Assembly: GCA_036567965.1 (NCBI GenBank)
Contig: DATCTN010000015.1
Coordinates: 81,431 to 145,430, forward strand
DNA: 64,000 nucleotides
Direction of reading: 5' to 3'
Source of the DNA: Candidatus Kryptoniota bacterium
GTDB taxonomy: Bacteria > Bacteroidota > Ignavibacteria > Kryptoniales > JAKASW01
The notes below the pieces were generated by a model that was not told where the DNA came from, ran no database searches, and was given only the letters and a program-made list of their open reading frames with translations. The stretch's first letter is position 1. Every line of letters starts with the position of its first letter. Shown piece by piece: positions 42,229-49,685 of the stretch. A program made the translations under genes and the position numbers.

Positions 42229-44355
42229 TCACTTGAGGAGCAGCATTCTTCTGGTTTCTGTGATTGCGGGACCAGATCCCGTGAGAACTATAATCCGGTA
42301 GAAATACACTCCGCTTGCATACTCCCGGCCGTCGAACCTTACATCATGTTCACCAGCCAACTCTAATCCGTTGACAAGAGTTGTAATCTCTCTTCCGATG
42401 AGATCATACACTTTCAAGGTGACAAAGCTATTGGCTGGTAACTTATAGCTGATCACTGTCGCTGGATTAAACGGATTTGGAAAATTCTGTTTGAGAGAAT
42501 AGACGCGTGGAGTTGTCCGTATCGCTGCGGTGATCACACCTGTGCTCCGAAAAACTCCGCTATCCGTCCCGGCATACAGGTATCCCTGAGGATCCATTAG
42601 AATTGATAAGACATTCTGATCGGTCAAACCTTGGTCGACGTTCGTCCATGTTTCCCCGCGGTCCGTCGAAATAAAGACACCCCGGTCCAGCGTTCCCGCA
42701 AAATAATTGCCTTCTTGATTCACGAGGAAGGATGAAATGTCCGAGTTGCCAAGCGATGGAATGTGGGTCCAATCGACCCCTTCGTTATCCGAGTAATATG
42801 CACCGGACGAATCTGTCCCTGCAAACATTCTTCCGCCAGGGTCAATTTGAAGGACTCTCACCGTGTTAAACATTAGCGGTGATGACAATCCGACCTGGTT
42901 CCAGAAATTTCCGCCGTCCGTCGTTTGAAAAACTCCGTCAAACATCGTTCCCGCGTAGATCGACCCGTCGGAGCCGGCAGACAGGCAGTATATGTTCGTT
43001 GACGGCAGGGAAATGTCGTTCGGTCGCGACCAGTCGTGCCCGCCGTTCGAAGAAGAAACTACGCTGCCGGTAGAGCTGACAAACATTTGATCAATCCGTG
43101 TTTCAATGAGATCAAAAGACCAGCCGGGATAAAGTGTGTTCCATGATCGCCCCGAATCCGACGAGTAGAAAGATCCGCCGGAAGTTGACGCATAGATGCG
43201 CCCCAGGAAGGACGAGGACCGAATGCTGTAGACACTTCCGTAATTCAATCCGTTGCTGACGCGAATCCAGGTCCCGGGAGCGGCGGGCTTGTAGATTCCG
43301 TCGTTCGTTCCGGCATAAAAATTTCCAGCCTGGTCGCGGCCCAGGGAGAGAACCTGACTCGGTACAATTCCGCACTGAGCCCAGTCCTCGTTTGCCGCAT
43401 CAAGCTTGAAGACCCCGTTCCGCTCTGTGATAACGTACTCTGTCGTGCCGGGTTCATACCAGGCCGCGGCAACGTTAACCTCCGACAAGGCGGGAGTCAC
43501 CTGGGTCCAGTAGCCATGAGCAAGTATGTACTTGTAGTCCCCGGAATTTGTTGCGGCAATCAGATCACCTGAGTGATCGGTAAAAAGACTCGCCACATTC
43601 GCGCTTGGCAAACCCAGTACGTCTCTCGTCCAATTTGAGTCCTTCGGAACCGCTGAAAGGATACCCGATGGAACCAGGATGAACATTCGGCCGTTTCCGG
43701 CGCGCGCAATCGACAGGATCGATGTCAATTCAAGTCCGTACAGATGCCATGTCCTCCCGCTGTCGGATGAGATGTAGACTCCACCTCCGTACGGCGGCTT
43801 GGTCCGCGGCCAGATCGCCTGAAGTCCGGCATAAATATTCCCAAGACTGTCTTCGGCAATCGAAAGCACACTCACCGGATCCGATGTGACTATCGAGGAA
43901 GACCAGCTGTCTCCGCGGTCAGTTGAGATGGAAACGCTTTGAGTTCCTCCCACACAAAGACGATCTCCTGAGATGATCGTCGCGATTTGCGCTCCACCCG
44001 GAAGATTGGTCCTCGTCCACGACTCACCTTCGTCTGTGGTCCTGAAGAAGCCGGGAAAGACGTTGCTTCCCGTGTAAAGAACATTCGAAGAGTCCACTGC
44101 AAAAGTCGAGAGGTACGCCCAGTTAAGTCCGGTGTTCACAGCTTCCCATGTCGAACCTTTGTCTGTCGAACGAAACACACCTGCAGTCTGCGTAGCCGCA
44201 AACACATACCCCGGCGCGTCCACGGTCAATATCATTACGTTGCCAGAATATGGCCCCTTAACAGCGGTCCATGAGATTGACTGCGCCGATGATCGGGAAT
44301 AACTGCACAGCCAGCAAATCAAAATCAGCTGGGCAGCCCAAGAGTAACTTTTCAA
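42229..44355 (-). CDS. T9SS-sorted Asp-box/BNR beta-propeller protein
   Basis: This 708-residue protein has a signal peptide and at least seven Asp-box repeats of the form SxDxGxxW (STDKGSTW, STDRGDSW, SSDSGRTW, SSDSGRSW, STDRGETW), indicating sialidase/VPS10-like propeller blades. It ends in a type A T9SS sorting domain with NFPNPFNPATVISYKLP and SGVYFYRI. It is expected to be secreted through T9SS and retained on the cell surface. There is no enzymatic motif. The start is TTG, giving a good signal peptide; the ribosome-binding site is not clear. It is the first gene of the operon with DUF4249 and the TonB receptor. Confidence 0.85.
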   Translation of the reverse strand: MKSYSWAAQLILICWLCSYSRSSAQSISWTAVKGPYSGNVMILTVDAPGYVFAATQTAGVFRSTDKGSTWEAVNTGLNWAYLSTFAVDSSNVLYTGSNVFPGFFRTTDEGESWTRTNLPGGAQIATIISGDRLCVGGTQSVSISTDRGDSWSSSIVTSDPVSVLSIAEDSLGNIYAGLQAIWPRTKPPYGGGVYISSDSGRTWHLYGLELTSILSIARAGNGRMFILVPSGILSAVPKDSNWTRDVLGLPSANVASLFTDHSGDLIAATNSGDYKYILAHGYWTQVTPALSEVNVAAAWYEPGTTEYVITERNGVFKLDAANEDWAQCGIVPSQVLSLGRDQAGNFYAGTNDGIYKPAAPGTWIRVSNGLNYGSVYSIRSSSFLGRIYASTSGGSFYSSDSGRSWNTLYPGWSFDLIETRIDQMFVSSTGSVVSSSNGGHDWSRPNDISLPSTNIYCLSAGSDGSIYAGTMFDGVFQTTDGGNFWNQVGLSSPLMFNTVRVLQIDPGGRMFAGTDSSGAYYSDNEGVDWTHIPSLGNSDISSFLVNQEGNYFAGTLDRGVFISTDRGETWTNVDQGLTDQNVLSILMDPQGYLYAGTDSGVFRSTGVITAAIRTTPRVYSLKQNFPNPFNPATVISYKLPANSFVTLKVYDLIGREITTLVNGLELAGEHDVRFDGREYASGVYFYRIIVLTGSGPAITETRRMLLLK

Positions 44356-44469
44356 TCCCTGCAGCTTTCTTTCGCTATTACTCGGAAAAATTACACGACA
44401 GGATTCGATAATTTGAATATTGAAGATTCCGCTAAGATTATCAAGCAGCGAGGCTGCGGAAGGATGTAC

Positions 44470-45171
44470 TCAAACCGCCGTTGCTCGTTGTCCAAACACC
44501 GCCGTCCCTATCCTTACAATCGTCGCACCTTCTTCGACTGCTATTTCGTAATCGCCTGACATTCCCATCGACAGCTCAACCATTTCTACGCCGTGAATAC
44601 TCGTGTCCCTGATGTCCGTGAAGATCCTGCGGAGCATCCGGAAGCACTCCCTGACTGCGTTCCGATCTTCCGTGAACGCTCCTATCGTCATCAGTCCCTT
44701 CACCCTAAGCGAGGACAGATCCTTCATCGAGCGCAGAAGACCTTCGGCGCCTGCAGGATTTATCCCGCTCTTGGTCCGTTCGCCGGATGTGTTTACTTCG
44801 ACAAGCACATCCCGTCCTTCACCCAGTTTTTGCAGCTGCTTCTCGAGCTCCAGGGCGACTTCGAGTCTGTCGACAGAGTGAATAAGTGTTGTAGGAATTT
44901 CTGCAAGCTTCTTTGCTTTGTTGGTCTGCAAATGTCCGATGAAATGCCATTCGATGTTCAATCCCGGAAGCGCCTTCCATTTCAAGGCAAGTTCCTGAAC
45001 CCTGTTCTCCCCGAACCGGTACAGTCCCGAATTGACCGCTTCCGAAATTCTTTCCGCAGGAAATGTTTTGGATACCGCAACTAGCTTGACATCACGAACC
45101 GGATTATCGCTCCTTGCAAGAGCATCGCGAATGCGCGCTTTTATCCCCGCGACATTCTCCGCAATTCCCAT
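44470..45171 (-). CDS. YggS/PLPBP-family pyridoxal phosphate homeostasis protein
   Basis: This 233-residue alanine-racemase-fold protein has LVAVSKTFP with the PLP-binding Lys, FGENRVQEL, EWHFIGHLQTNK, LSMGMSGDYEIAVEEGAT and VRIGTAVFG. All are hallmarks of the YggS family. It buffers intracellular pyridoxal phosphate and has no known catalytic activity. The gene lies 18 bp after the metallopeptidase gene on the same strand. Confidence 0.93.
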   Translation of the reverse strand: MGIAENVAGIKARIRDALARSDNPVRDVKLVAVSKTFPAERISEAVNSGLYRFGENRVQELALKWKALPGLNIEWHFIGHLQTNKAKKLAEIPTTLIHSVDRLEVALELEKQLQKLGEGRDVLVEVNTSGERTKSGINPAGAEGLLRSMKDLSSLRVKGLMTIGAFTEDRNAVRECFRMLRRIFTDIRDTSIHGVEMVELSMGMSGDYEIAVEEGATIVRIGTAVFGQRATAV

Positions 45172-45189
45172 TCCTCCCCCGTTCGGAAA

Positions 45190-46182
45190 TCAATCCTGGC
45201 TGAATTTTCTTGAAAGATAAACCGAAACTCCTATAATCTTTTCTTCTTCGTCGCCCTGCCGGATCCTCAGATCGTAAGTCTTACAGATGCTTTCAAGGAG
45301 TCTCAATACTCTCGCAGCTGAATGGCGGGGGACATTCAGCTCGTCGGACAATTTTGCCACCAGCAGAGGCGAATATTTATGAACAAGCTTCCACGCTTCT
45401 CGCAGGTTCCTCTTGCTCCTGAACCCGTTCGGGAATATCCGCTTCATCGCGTCCACGTCCTCGATAAGCTGTTCCGACGGGCTCACGTCCTCGTAGTCGG
45501 CCTCGTAAAATTCCCTCACCGTGAGTTTCACGTCCTCGATGGGAACATCCCGCTTCGTCCTTGTAGTCAGCGGAGGCTTGCCCGCTATCTCATTTATCTT
45601 CTTGTCGACATATACAAGTTTTCTTAACGCGGGCGTCTTCGCATATACGCGCCTCCAGTTGCTTCCCGGAGTCAACCAAACAGCAAAAGTTTCTGCCCAG
45701 TCTTCGTCCGGATGTTTCTGCGCGTAATAATCGGGAAGATGTTTTACGTGACGCTTGCTCCATGGATTGAAGCGGTATGAATCGGAATATTTCTTGTTGA
45801 AATTTCCGAACAACTTCTTCCATTCCGGATCGAGATAGAGTTTGTAGGCGTAATTCAACGCGTGCCCGAACTCGTGGCGAAGTCCCATCTTTATCTCGCT
45901 TTCGCTTTCGACTCCGTCATATGCCATCTCGTCTTCAATCTCCATCAGCGATTCGCTCTGGAACCAGAACGGGATTTCGATTGAGATGCTCTTGTTTACG
46001 CAACCCCACCCGGTCCCGAGATAGAATTCCGGACGGAGTTTAATTTTCTTTCTCGATGCTTCCGATTCGACTTTGCGTATGAGTTTGTGGAACGTACCGT
46101 TGATCTTCGGATTCAATTCGCAGATCGGCAGGTCCAAATACCTGAATTTCTCTAGTTCTCTATGCAGCTTCATTTCTGTCAT
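45190..46182 (-). CDS. Putative zinc metallopeptidase with C-terminal winged-helix-like region
   Basis: This 330-residue cytoplasmic protein has a gluzincin-type site HEFGHALNY (H103, E104, H107) and a downstream Glu at E164 in DEDWAETFAVWL, matching the Peptidase_Mx family layout. LPDYYAQKHPDEDW is also typical. After about residue 225 a different segment follows: a run of helices with LVAKLSDELNVPRHSAARVLRLLE, cited here by its core VPRHSAARVL, then a beta hairpin, resembling a winged helix-turn-helix. Protease plus possible DNA-binding tail suggests a regulatory protease. An alternative ATG lies three codons in. Confidence 0.65.
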   Translation of the reverse strand: MTEMKLHRELEKFRYLDLPICELNPKINGTFHKLIRKVESEASRKKIKLRPEFYLGTGWGCVNKSISIEIPFWFQSESLMEIEDEMAYDGVESESEIKMGLRHEFGHALNYAYKLYLDPEWKKLFGNFNKKYSDSYRFNPWSKRHVKHLPDYYAQKHPDEDWAETFAVWLTPGSNWRRVYAKTPALRKLVYVDKKINEIAGKPPLTTRTKRDVPIEDVKLTVREFYEADYEDVSPSEQLIEDVDAMKRIFPNGFRSKRNLREAWKLVHKYSPLLVAKLSDELNVPRHSAARVLRLLESICKTYDLRIRQGDEEEKIIGVSVYLSRKFSQD

Positions 46183-46332
46183 TTGAGGTGGAATTTCCCT
46201 TGGTTTTCAATAATCCTGGCGGCAGTGCGCGCGCCAATTGCGGAATAAATAAGGGGACGGCTCTCGAAAATGCAAGCCATAAATACGGTGTTGACAAACT
46301 ATTTTGTATAAAAACGGGTTGTTTTCACACAT

Positions 46333-46360
46333 TTGACTTTAACGTTTGTATAGTTATTAT
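46333..46360 (+). promoter_or_regulatory. Sigma-70-like promoter
   Basis: TTGACT (46333-46338) and TATTAT (46355-46360) are spaced by 16 nt. The predicted start, at about 46367, falls at the AAGGGAG purine run just ahead of the lipoprotein frame, which argues against a far-upstream start codon for that gene. Confidence 0.4.
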
Positions 46361-46385
46361 CTTTCGAAGGGAGCTACGCGCGAAT

Positions 46386-46757
46386 CTGAAATCACCATTA
46401 AGACTAACAGTACTGGCAGCAGCGATTCTCTTTGTTTCATGCGGGTCGACAAGACAGTTCGGTGGAAATGACGATCGCCAGAATCACAAAGAAAGTTGCG
46501 CGGCCGGAACCATTTATGTCATTGGGAATGAACCGTTCACACGACTCGCGCTGGAATATTCCGGAGCGTGCGGAGAGTCCGACGACTCACTGTCACTTTT
46601 CACGAGTAAACAAATGCTGACGATAGCCGCGGACACGGCTCTGACGAATTTCTTGATGACTCTCCAGGGAAGATCTGTTGAGGTACATTACGATTCCGTG
46701 TTTGCAGTTCCGGGAGGAAAGTCCATACACGTCATTCGAGCGGAGCTCATGAAATAA
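46386..46757 (+). CDS. Small lipoprotein, start codon uncertain
   Basis: The open frame encodes a lipoprotein signal, KSPLRLTVLAAAILFVSCG with lipobox FVSC, followed by about 100 residues with two further Cys (ESCAAG and SGACGE). It ends VIRAELMK. No ATG, GTG or TTG lies at a sensible place. The frame is open back to a GTG at 46188, but that adds an unlikely 66-residue tail and precedes the promoter. A CTG at 46386, 12-13 nt after AAGGGAG, fits a short leader and gives 123 residues. The product is not recognised. The next gene follows 31 bp later. Confidence 0.55.
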   Translation: MKSPLRLTVLAAAILFVSCGSTRQFGGNDDRQNHKESCAAGTIYVIGNEPFTRLALEYSGACGESDDSLSLFTSKQMLTIAADTALTNFLMTLQGRSVEVHYDSVFAVPGGKSIHVIRAELMK

Positions 46758-46788
46758 CAGTCGATACTCAATCTCTTAAGGAGCAGAA

Positions 46789-49020
46789 ATGAATCTCAAA
46801 TTCAGAGGGCTGATAATTCTTTTTTCGCTGATGTATACGATCCCGGCATTCAGTCAATCAATCGGCGCCGTGATTCAAAAAGATCCGGGAGGGAGGGCGG
46901 TGTATCCGATCGCCGGAAGCCACCTTCTGTGGAAACAGGAAGAACAGGTCCGCGAATACTTGAAGACTCATCCGGATGAAATGCGGACGATGAGGCTTCA
47001 GAAAACCGGCTCATGGGGTTTCACGGTCGGCAGCACGCACAACTGGTACGCCCACAATTTCGTACTCAATAACGAGTATACCGTCAATTCGACCTGCAGG
47101 GCGGTCGGCGTTCATTGCTACATCTTTGTCGAAGACTCACTGTGGAGCAATGGAAGGGTGACGCAGGTGGCGGTCGACTCGGTGAAGAACAACTTCGACA
47201 ACCGCACTCCCGCGAATGCCTCGAAAGGCATCTACCGGACCGATGTGGAGACATTCGGCAATCCTCCCGACGTGGACAACGATTCGCTGATCATTATCCT
47301 GATCTTGAACATAATCGACGGATGGAACGGCACGGGAGGTTATGTCGCGGGATACTTTTCAAGTCTGAACGAAGTGAGCCAGGCTAACAGCAACAAAGCA
47401 GAAATATATTATCTCGACGCGGACCCGGCAGTCCTTACTTCGGCACCCGGAATACAAGACGCGATGTCGACCACCGCGCACGAATTCCAGCACATGATCC
47501 ACTGGAATTACGATCCGAACGAAATCACTTTCGTAAATGAAGGCTGCTCAACTCTCGCGGAGGTAAACTGCGGATTCCCGATTTACGAACAGTCGTACTT
47601 CGTCGGTGAAACCAATCATTATCTCTTTGACTGGCGCACAACCGACAACGTGAAGGTACTGAACGATTACTCGAGGTCGGCGAGGTTTATGACTTACATC
47701 CGGGATCAAATCGGAATCGGCGTATTTAAAGATATCGTCGCAAGTACACTGCATGGCATAGACGGACTCAACGCCGGTTTCGCTGCCTTCGGATCGTCTC
47801 TGACTTTCGACACAATTTTCAGAAACTGGACAATCGCAAATATACTTGACGACAGAAGTGTGGATCCTGCTTACGGATATCTCTATCCTGATCTACCGAA
47901 GGGAGAAGGTCCGACTTATCTCAACCCGAACGCATCGGGATCAAGCGTGATATCCCATCTCGGAAGCGAGTATTTGATTTACAGGGGCGGTTCGAATCTT
48001 TCTATTTCATTCACCACCGGAAATTCGGCAATAGTCATAAAAGCGATCGAGAAAGGGAGCGGCACACCCGTAGTCGCCGATGTAACTCCGGGCGTTCAGT
48101 TTACAGTTCCTGAATTTGGCTCGACATACTCGGAAGTAGATTTTGCAATTACAAATACGGACCATTCAAACGATTACTCGGTCAGCTATACTTCTGCGGG
48201 AACAGTTGTACCTACAGAATTCAAATGGGACACGACCGAGCCGATCGGATATCTCACCTCATATTCACAGTCAGACACAGTCTGCGTTACATTTGACGGG
48301 GCAAACGGAGCGGTACTCGATTCGGTCAGAATCGCCCTGAGGCGCGCAGGATCGATTACCGGCGGGGTGTGGGAATACACCGATGTCGTCAGACCATCTC
48401 CGCTAGGTAAGAAACTTTCTCCTGCTTTTGCAGCGACGATCGGTACCACGACAACGGTGCCGTATCCCGTTCCGTATCAAAACTGGGCGACTGTGAATCT
48501 CACAAGCGACACGATCTCGATAGAAAATCCATTCGTGGTCGGATTTATTATCGGTTCGGACCCGTCGACACCGGGAGTCATGATAACCGAGTACCCAAGT
48601 GCTTCTGCGTATCACAGTTTCACATACCTCGGAGGTGCATCCAGCGGCGCGAACTGGTATTATCTCAACGCATCGACGGACACGTTGTACCTATATTTAA
48701 TCAGGGCCTATGCCAGCTTCCTGACGCCTGTCAGAGAGCCGGTCGAACTTACACCGAAACAGTTCGAGGTCTCACAGAATTATCCGAACCCATTCAATCC
48801 GGCGACCGTAATTCAGTACAGACTACCTCAGAATAGCTTTGTGTCAGTAAAAGTATTTGACCTGCTGGGGAGAGAGATGAAGACACTAGTCAATGAGAGA
48901 GAGACAGCTGGAGAGCATTCGGTCTCATTTGACGCAAGCGGACTTGCGAGCGGCGTTTATGTATACGTCGTGAGAGCGGGCACTTCTGTCCAATCTCGAA
49001 AAATGCTGGTGTTGAAGTGA
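46789..49020 (+). CDS. T9SS-sorted M30-like zinc metalloprotease
   Basis: This 743-residue protein has a signal peptide (cleavage near AFS|Q) and a metalloprotease domain with the zinc site AHEFQHMIHW (H231, E232, H235) and a nearby NEG (E251), the arrangement of M30 hyicolysin-like peptidases. About 400 residues of beta-rich accessory sequence follow. It ends in a type A sorting domain with NYPNPFNPATVIQYRLP and GVYVYVVRAG. It should be exported by T9SS and degrade external protein. AAGGAG precedes the ATG. It follows the small lipoprotein gene and is closed by a long hairpin terminator. Confidence 0.85.
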   Translation: MNLKFRGLIILFSLMYTIPAFSQSIGAVIQKDPGGRAVYPIAGSHLLWKQEEQVREYLKTHPDEMRTMRLQKTGSWGFTVGSTHNWYAHNFVLNNEYTVNSTCRAVGVHCYIFVEDSLWSNGRVTQVAVDSVKNNFDNRTPANASKGIYRTDVETFGNPPDVDNDSLIIILILNIIDGWNGTGGYVAGYFSSLNEVSQANSNKAEIYYLDADPAVLTSAPGIQDAMSTTAHEFQHMIHWNYDPNEITFVNEGCSTLAEVNCGFPIYEQSYFVGETNHYLFDWRTTDNVKVLNDYSRSARFMTYIRDQIGIGVFKDIVASTLHGIDGLNAGFAAFGSSLTFDTIFRNWTIANILDDRSVDPAYGYLYPDLPKGEGPTYLNPNASGSSVISHLGSEYLIYRGGSNLSISFTTGNSAIVIKAIEKGSGTPVVADVTPGVQFTVPEFGSTYSEVDFAITNTDHSNDYSVSYTSAGTVVPTEFKWDTTEPIGYLTSYSQSDTVCVTFDGANGAVLDSVRIALRRAGSITGGVWEYTDVVRPSPLGKKLSPAFAATIGTTTTVPYPVPYQNWATVNLTSDTISIENPFVVGFIIGSDPSTPGVMITEYPSASAYHSFTYLGGASSGANWYYLNASTDTLYLYLIRAYASFLTPVREPVELTPKQFEVSQNYPNPFNPATVIQYRLPQNSFVSVKVFDLLGREMKTLVNERETAGEHSVSFDASGLASGVYVYVVRAGTSVQSRKMLVLK

Positions 49021-49120
49021 AGAGGCGTGCGTCAGAGCATGTATCGGGAGGTCGCTGAGAATTCCGCCGACGAGATGCGTGATCAGTGAAAGGTTAACCT
49101 AACTTCGTATTTGTTTCCCT

Positions 49121-49167
49121 GTCGGCGCGTGAGAGTCATCAATCTCGCGTGCCGGCAAGCTTGATTT
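49121..49167 (+). terminator. Probable Rho-independent terminator after the metalloprotease gene
   Basis: A 14-bp stem with three G-U pairs (49121-49134 with 49143-49156) and an 8-nt loop is followed by a broken T-run (TTGATTTTATT) about 100 bp after the stop. Confidence 0.6.
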
Positions 49168-49251
49168 TATTCACCCCTGCGGTTAACATCCCACGACGAA
49201 AAGCTTAAATTTCCATTCCCGCGGATGCACACGGAAAGAAAAGGTATATAT

Positions 49252-49671
49252 ATGATCAACGCTGTCTTGATGTTCGCCGTTCTCTTCGCGCCGCACAGAG
49301 GACCGGAATTCTATTATTTCGACGGAAAAGTGCTTTCCCCCCTTTATACTATTAACCTCCCGAATCTTGGAACTGCGGACATACATTTGTTCGTTAAATC
49401 TACTGTCGAGCCTTTGGGTGCTGTGATCGACTCATCGGAGATCGAAATCTGTATCCCGACCTTGAGCGAGAGGAATGCGCTTGGTCTTGCCGGATCAACC
49501 CATTCCGGCAAAGAGCGTTGGTACAAGCTAAGTTGTGCTATCCTGCTCAAAGTCGGCGTTACGCGGCATACCGTTACCGTCACCAGTAGAGCGGGCACAA
49601 AATACACCCGTGAATTCTTGATTGCAGTCGAAGGAACTAAGAAGCTCGAGAGACCTTTTCAAAATAAATGA
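49252..49671 (+). CDS. Small secreted or periplasmic protein of unknown function
   Basis: This 139-residue protein starts with a hydrophobic segment (AVLMFAVLFAPHRGP) that may be a short signal or anchor. It has a beta-rich body with VTVTSRAGTKYTREFLIAVEG and no recognised domain. AAAGG lies 8 nt before the ATG at 49252; the ATG nine codons earlier has no ribosome-binding site. Its stop overlaps an ATG of the next frame as ATGA, although the better start of that gene is 18 bp later. It is probably co-transcribed with the large Asp-box protein. Confidence 0.6.
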   Translation: MINAVLMFAVLFAPHRGPEFYYFDGKVLSPLYTINLPNLGTADIHLFVKSTVEPLGAVIDSSEIEICIPTLSERNALGLAGSTHSGKERWYKLSCAILLKVGVTRHTVTVTSRAGTKYTREFLIAVEGTKKLERPFQNK

Positions 49672-49685
49672 TATGGAGAAGTGCG

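Noticed and set aside
46188..46385. 66-residue extension of the small lipoprotein from a GTG
   Set aside because: It precedes the predicted promoter, shows no homology-like features and would place the lipoprotein signal internally.
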